Assembly: GCA_028583605.1 (NCBI GenBank)
Contig: CM053332.1
Location: forward strand, 17,271,267-17,335,266
Direction: 5' to 3'
Origin: Dastarcus helophoroides
Taxonomy: Eukaryota > Arthropoda > Insecta > Coleoptera > Bothrideridae
DNA: 64,000 nt
Position numbers and translations under genes: made by a program. The stretch's first letter is position 1. Each line of letters starts with the position of its first letter. Below, piece after piece: positions 47,237-56,289 of the stretch. The notes beneath the pieces are model-generated. The model was given only the letters and a program-made list of their open reading frames with translations. It was not told the origin of the DNA and did not search any database.

Positions 47237-47296
<60 letters not shown>
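47237..47296. repeat. (TA)n microsatellite
   Basis: Thirty TA units. It is probably the 3' tail of the minus-strand RTE-type LINE, because the same TA run resumes at 48340-48348 across the mariner insertion. Confidence 0.9.
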
Positions 47297-47299
<3 letters not shown>

Positions 47300-48339
47300 G
47301 GTGCTTCAAAAAAATGTATACACACTTTAAACTATTGTAGTTTTCCCGCTCTACAAGGCTAATGTTATATTTCTTCGCCAGGTGCCAGCATAATCGTCCC
47401 TCTATGTTATTATTATCAGTTGGAATTTGTAATATCAACATGGGGGACGTACGTTTGAGTTTTGAAGAACGTAAGCAGGTTATTAAGTGGTACTGGAAGT
47501 TTGAGAATGTAAATGAAGTTCAAAGACAGTGGAGAAGGGAGTATGATACAGAACCACCTTCAAGATTAACAATTACACGCATACGAGACAAATTCGAAGT
47601 TCATGGAACAGTGTGTGATGTGCATAAAGGTCATTCAGGTCGGCCTCGAACAGCTACAAGTGATGAGTCATCAACGGCAGTCTTGGAACTGTTTCAACGC
47701 TCTCCTAACAAATCTTCAAGGCAAGGGGCACGTGAAAGTGATGTAAGTGCTAGCAGCGTGCTACGCATTCTGAAGAGAGGCAAGTATCGTGTTTACATTC
47801 CAAGGCTGGTGCAACAGCTAAATGACGACGATCCAGATCGAAGGTTGCAATTTTGTGAATGGATTCAGGAGATGGTGATACGTGAACCGGGATTTATGGG
47901 TAGCATCATTTGGTCGGATGAAGCCCAAACCTGGATCAAAATTTGGCGGGCCAGTGGATAGGACGCAGGGGGCCAATCGAGTTTCCAGCACGCTCTCCAG
48001 ACCTTACACCACTGGATTTCTTCTTGTGGGGCACAGTAAAAGATGAGGTGTACAAACGTAAACCACGTAACCTAGACATTCTTTGGAATGAGATTCAAGC
48101 AGTGTGTAGAGAAATCTCATTGGACGTTTTGATACGATGTACAGAATCTGTGGTGACTCGTACTCAGAATTGTATTGATGCTGCAGGTCACCAATTTGAA
48201 CAGTATTAACATTTGTTATTTATGTTTCATTTACATTGGACTTTCAGCTTTCTATTTTCCTGAAATTTAACTTTGTAGAACGGTAAATAAATTTTCTATG
48301 GAAGTTCAAAGTGTGTATACATTTTTTTGAAGCACCCTG
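47297..48339 (+). mobile_element. Tc1/mariner-superfamily element, internally deleted
   Basis: It has 32-bp perfect TIRs beginning CAGGGTGCTTCAAAAAAATG, TA on both sides (47295-47296 and 48340-48341) and a length of 1043 bp. It sits inside a (TA)n tract. It carries a transposase reading frame described separately. TIRs remain perfect, so it could still be mobilised in trans if a partner transposase exists (inference). Confidence 0.9.
47440..48209 (+). pseudogene. Tc1/mariner-type transposase, frameshifted and deleted
   Basis: The natural start is ATG at 47440 (MGDVRLSFEERKQVIKWYWK). The upstream ATG in the same frame at 47362 extends it by 26 residues but lies near the TIR. The N-terminal half has a helix-turn-helix/DUF4817-like layout: FEERKQVIKWY, then PSRLTITRIRDKFEVHGTV, a GRPRTATSDE linker, then a second SASSVLRILKRGKYRVY helix pair. 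The catalytic core starts with IIWSDEAQTW (first D). After WIKIWRASG the frame breaks near 47960. It resumes in another frame (47943-48209) at QWIGRRGPIEFPARSPDLTP LDFFLWG with the third D and continues to the C-terminus. About 100 residues between are missing, including the QQDGAxPH second catalytic D, so it is inactive. Confidence 0.85.
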
Positions 48340-48344
48340 TATAT

Positions 48345-49510
48345 ATAAACTAATCTTACTCCTTTTCGGAGCATAGGACGCCCACAACTCCTCCAATCCA
48401 TTTTGCGCTTAGCCAATCTATTTATTTCGTTTCAGGACTTCCTCTTTTTCTTTAATTCCTCATTTGTGATTCTTTTCCATATGATGGTTGGTCTTCCTCG
48501 GTGTCTATGTCCTGTAGCTGTCCATCTAATGGCTTTTTTGGTGATTGCATCTTTGTTTCTTGTGTGTGTCCTATCCAGCCCCCACTTTCTTCGCTGAATA
48601 TCTGTTTTGTATCCGTGTTTAGTTTGTTTGCTCCCATGGTCCTACGTTCGATATTTTATTGGGCCAATATGCTTCCATAGTTCTACGTTCGATATTTTAT
48701 TGGGCCAATATATTTTAATTATTTTTCTGAGGCATCTATTTACAAATGATTGCAGTTTCTTTGTTAACTTTTCGGAGAAGGCTCAAGTCTCGCATCCATA
48801 CATCAGCACTGTTGCTCTTGAACACTCTAATTTTAGTGTTTTTGCTTATTTCTTGCAATTTCCATACTTCTGCTAGCATGCTAAATGCTTGTTTTGCTTT
48901 TCTTATTCGTTGCTCTATGTCTGCTTCTGCCCCCCCCCCCCCCCATCTTATTTAATATTCTTAGTAAATAGTAAAATTCGCCGCCATACTGAATATCTTT
49001 ACGGTTTATATTTATGTTTTCTTGTGTTTCCATACCTATGATATTGCTTTTGTTTTACTCATTTTTATGTAGAGACTTTTTTTTGAATTTCTCATCATCT
49101 CCTTCTTCATGTCTTAAATGTTATTAATTATTAGGAAAATGTCATCTGCATATTCCAAGTCTGTTAATTTTTGGTTTCTTATGCAGCCTTACACAATTCC
49201 GTTTTTAGTGTCTATTGCTTTCGTCACTGTAGTCCAAGCACACGTTAAACAGCACTCGTGACAATATGCAGCCTTGTTCTGGCTCCTTTTTTACATTTAT
49301 TATTCCACTCAAATGTCCTTTATGCAATACTTGACAAAAACTAGCTCTATGCATCATTTTGATCATTTGTATTATTTTAAGGGGTGTTCCAAACTGTTCC
49401 TATATTTTCCAGAGCTTGTCATGATGGATACTGTCAAAGGCTCTAGTGTAGTCTATAAACATCAGTAGTAATTTTGAGCTTTTTCTAGTGTTTCTTCCAT
49501 TAAAAATTTT
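48345..49510 (-). pseudogene. RTE-type LINE A, RT palm and C-terminus (pseudogene segment)
   Basis: Minus frames give the palm region: FIDYTRAFDSIHHDKLWKI, then QFGTPLKIIQMIKMMHR, then EQGCILSRVLFNVCLDY, then LEYADDIFLI (the YADD box is intact, about 49139-49165). The C-terminal GWIGHTQETK, KKAIRWTATGHRHRGRPTII and LKKKRKSWNEINRLAKRKMD blocks follow at about 48640-48370. This order is that of RTE/BovB-type ORF2. Many stops are present. This is the downstream half of the element; the upstream half is at 51342-53285, beyond an inserted LOA/R1-like copy. Confidence 0.8.
48929..48946. repeat. (C)n run
   Basis: About 15 consecutive C residues in the LINE A remnant; likely to be length-variable and error-prone in sequencing. 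Confidence 0.9.
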
Positions 49511-49522
49511 ACTGTGGATATT

Positions 49523-51329
49523 CCTGGATTCTGGATTTGTTGTGGGTTGTCCTAAGCTAAGGCCAGCCCTTAATCCACCATTTCCGGGCCCATTGTGCTA
49601 TCTCCGTGATTTAGGTGTTCTTGGTCATTCATTCAGCCACCCAACCTTGTTGAGGAAACTGAAGAACGTCCCTTGGATGCGCCTCTCTTAAGCTGACCAC
49701 ACTATGCCAGAAGTCCCCCAGCGTGGATCCTCTGAATGATTTTGGTGGAACGGGCTGGTCCTTGGTTATCTTCAGAAACTGAAATACAAAGTTTGTCCCC
49801 TGAAACCAAAAAAAAGATTAAAAAACACAGAGCAACCTCTGTTGTGTTTTTTAATCTTTCTTGGTTCCAGGGGACAAAATTTGTATTTCAGTTTTTGCTC
49901 TGATTGATGCTAGTGCCGGTCAGTGACATATTACGTGCTCGAGACTCTCATCTTCTAAACATCCTCCATAACTCGGCTCGTTTATAATTCCCATTCTGTG
50001 GAGGTGTTTGTTTAATCGACAGTGACCTACCTGTCCAAATCCCTACAAGTTTCCTGAGATTATTCCTTGAAAGTTGTAGCCATAGTTTTGCCCTTTCCCT
50101 GCACGGCATTCTAATGAATGCGTGAGTTTGTCGGCATGTTGTTATTGATGCCCATATGGCTGTGTGTTTACGATAAACTTCTTCGTTAAGTAGGGATCTT
50201 ACGGTTGATTTCGTAAGGGGTAGAGTTGGTTCTGGTCCAACGAATTTTTCCTTGGAACCCTTCCTCGCCAGTTTGTCAGCGCGTTGGTTTCCCTCTTTCC
50301 CAGAATGTCCTTTGATCCACATTAGATCAATTGCATTCTCTTGTGATAGACTTTCTAAAACTAGGTGGCAGTTCCATACCAGCACTGAGTTTGCTTTCAC
50401 ATTCATCAGGGCCTTAAGGGCTGTCTAGCTGTCCGTCTTTATTTGGATATATTTTCCTGTAATGTTCAGTTGCGTCATTTGTTCGACGGTAAATAAAATT
50501 CCCAACATCTTCGCTTGAAAGATTGTTGAGTATTTATCTAAGTTAATACTTACATTTAGGTTCAGGTCTTCCGAGAAGATTCCTATTCCAGTGCCCGTAT
50601 TTGTTTTCGATCCATCCGTGTATATACTTACGTCTGGTATCCTTACTTGTAGTTCATCCGTTTTTACTACGGTAGGATTTTGTGAAGTTATATTTCACTG
50701 TTAGAATGGTCCATCGGCGCACCCAGAATATGTGCCTTTTGGAGCGCCCCCTCCATTATGTGCCGGTGACCCACCATTTTTTCCTACCGTATTCCACATT
50801 CCTCCTGCTCGCAGACGGAGAGTAGAAGCCTCTACCGCCCCCTCAAGAAATATATCGAGAGATGGCAGGCACAAGATCGCCTCCATTGTTGCTGTTGGAG
50901 TGGATTTCATTGCTCCTATCACTGCCAGACACGTTAGTAGAGTCCCCAAACGTTCAGGAAAGAAATCTAATCTGAATGTGATTTAGCTTTTATAATGGTG
51001 CACTTTGTCTTTGGCCACCAAACTATAACTCTGTAGCTTACAATTGATCTGATGGCTGCCGTGTATAGCCAAAAGGTCACCTTAGGGAATAACCCCGAAG
51101 ACCTCCTGATGGCCCCACGGCATTGCCAGAAGATCTTGTAAGCGTTGTTTAATTTATTTTCAATGTGGTACTTCCAGCTCAGTTTGCTGTCAAGTTCAAT
51201 ACCAAGGTATTTCACTTAATTTGACAAACCGAGTTGGGTTTCCATGAGTTTGGTAAATTTTAGTCGTGCTAATTTCCTCTTATTCACGAAAAGAACCATT
51301 TCCGTCTTTGCAAGGGTTTGCTGCTAGGG
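49523..51329 (-). pseudogene. LOA/R1-like LINE ORF2 with RNase H, 5'-truncated
   Basis: Minus strand, 5' to 3': KTEMVLFVNKRK-like thumb region (about 51300); MKYLGIELDSKLSWKYHI with FWQCRG and FWLYTAAIRSIVSYRVIVWW (51215-50990); ITGAMKTTPT-like and LRLRAGGMW block (50949-50800); RNase H with STDGSKT-like first D (about 50600), FQAKML where FQAE is expected (50503-50520), KTDS-stop-TAL (about 50430), MWIKGHSGKEGNQRADKLAR (50330-50270); then the C-terminal knuckle and the MITE. Flanked by the 12-bp duplication ACTGTGGATATT at 49511-49522 and 51330-51341. Removing it and one duplication restores the reading of LINE A (KSCINQISTV to KFLMEE). Confidence 0.85.
49738..49905. mobile_element. Foldback MITE, family FB, copy 7, inside LINE
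   Basis: GGTGGAACGGGCTGGTCCTT, arms TTTGTCCCCTGAAACC and GGGGACAAAATTTGTATTTC, loop GAGCAACCTCTGTTGTG. Position relative to the LINE (between ALASI codons and the terminal GTSGI-like block) is the same as in the copy at 46614-46773, in opposite genomic orientation. Confidence 0.9.
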
Positions 51330-51341
51330 ACTGTGGATATT

Positions 51342-51535
51342 TGATTTATGCATGACTTTTCCCTCCTAAATACTGCCTGTTGTTTTCTCGAGTTTCTTTC
51401 TATAATCTGTCTAGTTATTTTGTTTATTATAGATGCTAACATCTTTCCCGCAGCATAACAATGTTACACCTTTAAATTCTTACAATGTTTCAGGTCTCCT
51501 TTCTTTTTTTTAAGTTTAATCCACTCGCAAACGGT
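51342..51535 (-). pseudogene. RTE-type LINE A, RT segment
   Basis: Minus frame: KKKKGDLKHCKN, KGVTLLCCGKMLASIINKIT, RQIIERNSRKQQAVFRREKS, CINQISTV. This is the KKGD / GITLL / NRL / QAGFRKGRS block of RTE-type reverse transcriptases, slightly eroded. The LOA/R1-like insertion begins immediately after, at the TSD. Confidence 0.8.
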
Positions 51536-51544
51536 AACCTCATT

Positions 51545-52108
51545 ATGCTTTCAAAGCACTGCGAGTAGGATGCGGAAACAAAGATAGATAGCGATGAACT
51601 GCCTTCTTAAACAAGAATAGGTTGTAATTTTTGAGGAGGGCCATCCTCATGTTTGTCTTAAGTGGTTTTACTTGAGTTCGACGCACTCTTCAGTTTTAAT
51701 CGAAAAAAGTCTGAAGTTGCATAATTTGAAAATCCTACATTGAACGAAAATATATTTTGTTTTAATAATTTTGAAACAAGAACGTAAATTTGTTGTAATT
51801 TTTGGGGAAAATTCCTTTCGGTAACAAGTTCCATAACTTGAAAGTTCTATAGAAAAAAGAGTCTCCGTAGACAGTAGTCCTCACCGTGTCAAGCTGGACC
51901 GCACAGGAATTTACTGTCTCCGACTGTCTAGTACGCCTCAAGAATCTTGCCCTTGGGGGATCAATCCTATTAGTTCCTGCGAGCATCTTCCATGACAGTA
52001 CTTGTTGCAAAGAGACAAGTCACCAACCATACGCCTGCGCTCTAGTGTTTCAAGAGAATCGATCAGACTCTCGTCATCAATTAGACGAATCGCTACTACT
52101 TCGTTGAA
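51545..52108 (-). pseudogene. Jockey-type LINE C-terminal fragment
   Basis: Minus frame 52010-51762: VLSWKMLAGTNRIDPPRARF, LRRTRQSETVNSCAVQLDTV, RTTVYGDSFFYRTFKLWNLL, PKGIFPKNYNKFTF. This is the S-F-x-R-T-x-K-LWN-x-LP motif of jockey ORF2 C-termini. A roughly 160-bp stretch (about 51625-51785) then interrupts it, and LFLFKKAVHRYLSLFPHPTR, SALKA and a stop follow at about 51545-51615. Compare 24640-24720, where the two parts are contiguous. It sits inside RTE-type LINE A between the KxWNNGVV and KKKKGD blocks. Confidence 0.7.
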
Positions 52109-52305
52109 AAACAAATATTGCCCCCTGAAACCAAGATAACTAAGCTGTCATCTTCAGGGAGATACTGTATCTCTCTGAAGAAATAGCTTGGCCACCAAAA
52201 CGCATTAGAGCAACCTTTGTTGTGTTTTTTTTAATCTTTCTTGGTTTCAGGGGACAAGATTTGTATTTCAATTTTTGAAGATAACCAAGGACCAGTTCCA
52301 CCAAA
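52109..52305. mobile_element. Foldback MITE, family FB, copy 8 (recombined)
   Basis: CCCCCTGAAACCAAGATAAC, loop TCATCTTCAGGGAGATACTG and CTCTCTGAAGAAATAGCTTG, right arm TCTTTCTTGGTTTCAGGGGA, end GAAGATAACCAAGGACCAGT TCCACCA. The left arm is shortened (AAGATTAAAAAACACAAC is missing). The plus-strand core reads CTGAAGA, weak stem, AAAA, CGCATT, AGAG, so GAAA is mutated. Confidence 0.75.
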
Positions 52306-52317
52306 AAAAAATACTAC

Positions 52318-52395
52318 TCCGTTGTTCCATTCTTTTGGCATTAATTCTTTGGTCCAAATTTGTTCAGTTAGTGGAGTTAGGATTTAAATTGTGCT

Positions 52396-52397
<2 letters not shown>
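52318..52397 (-). pseudogene. RTE-type LINE A, short RT segment
   Basis: Minus frame LTEQIWTKELMPKEWNNGV matches the L-x-x-IW-x-x-E-x-x-P-x-x-W-x-x-G block just upstream of KKGD in RTE-type RT. It lies between the (TA)n tract and the MITE. Confidence 0.7.

Positions 52398-52461
<64 letters not shown>
52398..52461. repeat. (TA)n microsatellite
   Basis: About 32 TA units replacing the part of LINE A between the PSKM block and the LTEQIW block. Confidence 0.95.
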
Positions 52462-52463
<2 letters not shown>

Positions 52464-52464
52464 T

Positions 52465-53285
52465 CTACATTTTGGATGGGATGTCATCTATTTTCGGGCT
52501 CTTTTCATCTCTTATACTCTTTTTGGCTTCCTCTATTTGTTCTCTTGTTGGTTTATCAATGTTGATTTCCAATCTTCCTGGGTTCTGGTTTTCTTCTACT
52601 GCTTCAGCATCTTCTGTGTCCCCTTCCAACTGTACAATATTCTTTCCATCTTGCTATTTGTTGATCTGTTGAAGTTATTAATTTTTCATCCTTACTTAAA
52701 ATTATGTCCTTCTGTCCTATAATTTTTCTGGTTATGTACTTTGGTGTTTCTATAGAGTTTACTCATGTTTGTGCTGCTTCTTCTGCTTTTTTTGCCATCT
52801 TGTTTACCCATGATCTTTTGTCATGCCTAACCTTCTTTTCAACTTCTTTATTCACTCTTTTTACTTCAGAGCTAGGATGTTTATCTTCTATTGTCTTCTT
52901 ACAGTTTCATTTTTGCCTTCATTTTTTGTCTCTGGCGCGAATTGATTCCCAAGTTTCCCTTGTCATCCATTCTTTTATCTCATTTTCTTACTTTCCCAAT
53001 GTCTCACTTTGCAGTTTTCATATATCGATTTCTTTATATTTTTCCTACATATCCCCAATATTTTCAGTCACTTGTAGCTCTATTTTCGGTTGTATATTAT
53101 TTGTTTATTCTTCTCTTGCATCCTGTTCTTGCAGTATTTGCAAGCGGTATTTGCCTGCTAGTGCGTAACGTCTGCCTTTATTTTATTTGTTCTTAGCTTC
53201 AATTTGGTTTCTGCTATGAGCAGATGACGGTGGCTTCCCACATTTGCCGACCGCTTATTCCTAACATCAATGAGATGGCTTCTTT
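52465..53285 (-). pseudogene. RTE-type LINE A, endonuclease end and RT linker
   Basis: Minus strand from 53285: DVRNKRSANVGSHRHLL, an eroded GSDHHL end of the AP-endonuclease domain; AETKLKLR; later KEVEKKVRHDKRSWVNKMAK, KAEEAAQT, KYITRKIIGQKDIILSKDEK, QQIARWKEY and KPTREQIEEAKKSIRDEKSP plus KIDDIPSKM. This is the standard order of endonuclease C-terminus, R-x-DKR-x-W linker and RT start of RTE-type ORF2. It is cut at 53285 by a foldback MITE. Several stops. Confidence 0.8.
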
Positions 53286-53291
53286 ATTAAA

Positions 53292-53382
53292 AAAAAAAAT
53301 TGAAATAAAAATCTTGTTTCCTGAAACCAAGAAAGATTTGTATTTCAATTTTTCAAGACAACCGGGTCTAGTTCTTACCACC
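53292..53382. mobile_element. Foldback MITE, family FB, copy 9 (short)
   Basis: TTGAAATAAAAATCTTGTTT ... CCAAGAAAGATTTGTATTTC ... CAAGACAACCGGGTCTAGTT. Loop and inner arms deleted. A further fragment of the long side, AGATAACCAAGAATCAGTCC, is at 53640-53672. Confidence 0.7.
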
Positions 53383-53399
53383 AAAAAAAGAATTTGATT

Positions 53400-54465
53400 T
53401 GAAGAAGCAGCAATTTTTTTAATAACCTCTCTAACTAAACCATAACTTATTTTCTTCCAGCTGAAGGAAAGAGATAAGCAGAAAATATTTTGCTGACATT
53501 GCATTTCTAGATTTAAGCCGAACTATAATTTTTTTCCTGGCAAAATTGAATTTAAATTAAAGAAGAAGCAATTCTTTTAACTAACTCCCTAACTAAGCCA
53601 CGACTTTTTTCTTCTAGTTGAAGGAAACGGGGTAGATGAAGATAACCAAGAATCAGTCCATTCTACCAAAATTCTTCATTTTATATTTATCATTGTCTGT
53701 CAATTTTATTTCATTAATGTCTGTTTGGTTTTTTATTCTATGGTGAAAAAATAGTGCTTTTTAAGCATATTCTATAAAATTTGATTACAATTCACTATTT
53801 CATTTTCTAATTCAAATGTACTTAAATTGATAATTGAACAGGAATTAAAATTGGTAATTGAATGTCTGGAATTTCCATAAACTCAGATTATGATTAAGAA
53901 AACAAACGACAACACACTGCAGCTTATTGTCGAGTGCAAAACAATAATTACACAGACTGTGACTCCTTTGAAGAAGGAACCTGTAATCTTAAATATAGTA
54001 TAATCCAATTGAAGATGGTGGTTAAAAAAAAGACGTTTTTCTGGTAGAGGTAATCCTGCATTCATGTATTCAAAAGAGAGAAATATTCAACTCATTATTG
54101 TATTAGCTCCACCGCAAAGCAACCACGGGATTAGATAAATGACAAAGGACGTCGAGCTAAAAGGTTTAATTCAGATAAAATTTGTTGGGCAATTTGCGCG
54201 AAAAGCTTCGAAATCATCCCAAAGGAACGCTGTCCGTTTTACAGACTTGCACAGTAATAAACTAATATATATTCAAAATATGTATGCAGACGAACTATAA
54301 TGCCTTCAATTCGCTCAATCCCTAGCCAACGATTAAACTCAACAGGTCCGAGCTGTGTGCCAACCGAATGGCTGACATAGAAAACTGGCGTTGGCTCTAT
54401 CTACCCTCCCCCAGCTCACGCTCAGATGCGTCCACTGAAACCTAAGCATACATTTTTAGAGTAGC
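53400..54465. other. Unassigned sequence
   Basis: Includes a direct repeat of about 70 bp: AGAAGCAGCAATTTTTTTAA with CTAACTAAACCATAAC (53400) and AGAAGAAGCAATTCTTTTAA with CTAACTAAGCCACGAC (53562). Otherwise no domain or TIR. 54280-54440 is GC-balanced and apparently unique. Confidence 0.45.
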
Positions 54466-54469
54466 TTCG

Positions 54470-54595
54470 CGAATATCACTTTTACAATAATGCAAGAGTT
54501 CACAATTCACTTTTTCAATAATGTAAAATTTCACAATTCACTTTTACAATAATATAAATGTTCACAATTCACTTTAACAATTATGTAAAAGTGAT
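54470..54595. repeat. 31-bp minisatellite, about 4 copies
   Basis: CACAATTCACTTTTACAATA with ATGTAAAAGTT recurs at 54501, 54532 and 54563 with flanking partial units. Confidence 0.85.
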
Positions 54596-54599
54596 AATC

Positions 54600-55625
54600 A
54601 CGATGTTCTTTTTTCTATAAAAAAAACGAATTATGGAGCCAGGCTTGAGCTGCCTGATGATAAGCTTGGAAGCTCAATTGTGGGCTTCCTTTTAATTTTC
54701 ACAACCTTAAATATGAACTTCTTCCAGTAGAGCAAAGTCATAAATGTTATCTTTGAGGGGTACCTCTGGATGCACTTTATGGCGAGGTTTGGAGACCAAC
54801 ATTTGTCGTGGGCGTTGAGGAAAGTTGCTGCTAGAAAATGCTTTGAAATACAACCATTAAAATTTCGAATGCCAATTTACCTTAGAGCTTAGTCGTTTAA
54901 TAGGTTAAGACACTCATTGAATTACAGACATGTCAATTTTGATGGGGAAATTGGGCTGTCCCGGGAGAATAGCACCACACTGAAGTTAAATTTAAAAATT
55001 TTGAATTATCTAGATTAACTGCTCGTGCCTTAATAGATAAACAATATTTAGATTTTCTGGCGATTGGACTTCTTCTTGAAGTCCAAAGAAGGTTTCACCC
55101 CTTTACCACATCGGCAATTAAATAAATAATTAAGCGATACGTATTTCGCCAGCAGAACTGGCATTTTCAAGCGCACTAATCTAAAAAGATTAGCAAAAGA
55201 TGCATCGACGTAGTCTGCATTGAGATTCAAATCGATACTCTTCTTCAAGATAAAATTGATTCTTTATATCAAAACGAGACTCCTATTCATAATAGTCATG
55301 TTGTGACTAATTTCTTAAGTTTGGTGTTTCTTCAATACTGTTCACCTCAGCAATATTGAAGACTTACAAACGGTCCTATTAGAAGGCCTGGGTTGTTTCC
55401 CCAACCTAAGTCCTCTAGAATATAGTTTCATTTGGACCTGTAATATATGAGATGTCCGCGATCGAGAAAGTTACAAAACAAAATTACAGTTTCATGTGCA
55501 GGCATTTTCCCAAAAACTTCCAAATCCTGTAATTGTTTTTTATTTAAGTCCCTCACTTTGGTGCTTAATTCAAAATATATATATATATCGTTAAAATTGT
55601 AAGTTTTAGGTTAGTACGCACATGT
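54600..55625. other. Unassigned sequence containing one GAAA-hairpin motif
   Basis: No gene recognised. A minus-strand hairpin motif at 55144-55170 (TTGAAAA, stem GCCAG/CTGGC, GAAA, TACGTA) resembles the core of the foldback family though the surrounding sequence differs. Confidence 0.4.
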
Positions 55626-55629
55626 TTTA

Positions 55630-55848
55630 ATAAAAGTTGTAACACAAATCTCGTCTCCTGAAACCAAAAAGGTTTACAAAACACAACAAAGGTTGCTCTA
55701 ACGCGTTTCGATAGCCGAACTGTCATCTTCAGAAAGATATCATTACAGGTGATAGCTTGGCTATCGAAACGCGTTATAGCAACCTTTGTTGTATTTTTTC
55801 ATCTTTCTTGGTTTCAGGGGACAAGATTTCTGTTTGAATTTTTTGGAA
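55630..55848. mobile_element. Foldback MITE, family FB, copy 10
   Basis: AACACAAATCTCGTCTCCTG ... GGTTGCTCTAACGCGTTTCG, loop TCATCTTCAGAAAGATATCA, then GATAGCTTGGCTATCGAAAC GCGTTATAGC ... TTCAGGGGACAAGATTTCTG. The minus-strand core is complete (CTGAAGA at 55726-55732, GAAA at 55706-55709). The plus-strand core lacks CTGAAGA. Confidence 0.85.
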
Positions 55849-56289
55849 ATGTCAAGATTTAGCTTGATATTACATTTTTTTCTTTAAATTTAAATTATAA
55901 GTTTGAAATTTTATTTAAAAATGAAAATTGGAAGCTTTAAACTTCTTGTCCTCAAAAGGTCAAGATTTTAAAATATTGAGTTTTCAAGAAGAGAATTTTT
56001 AAATTTGTCAAAATGATTAAAAGAAAAGTCAAATGTATTTTTTAAATTAACAGTTTTTTGGGAGGGATGAAGAAATAAAAAACTCTATGACAGTATCATG
56101 ATTGTTAAATTTTTTGGTCGTTTTATAATATTGTTTTTTGTTATAACTTCGTTGAATTGTCCGAAACTTTACTAATAAGTTATTTATTTTGTTTCAGGTA
56201 AGGCACTCTTTGATTTGTGGATAAATTGCGTAAGTCTATGACTTTGTGTTTTTAAATAATACATGTACAATACATACATTGTTTATTTT

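Noticed and set aside
47152..47441. Frames with YIYIYI runs
   Set aside because: Translation of the (TA)n microsatellite; likewise at 52275-52672.
52704..53196. Plus-strand frames of 101-154 residues, hydrophobic
   Set aside because: They are the antisense of LINE A's basic linker region; the minus strand carries the recognisable blocks.
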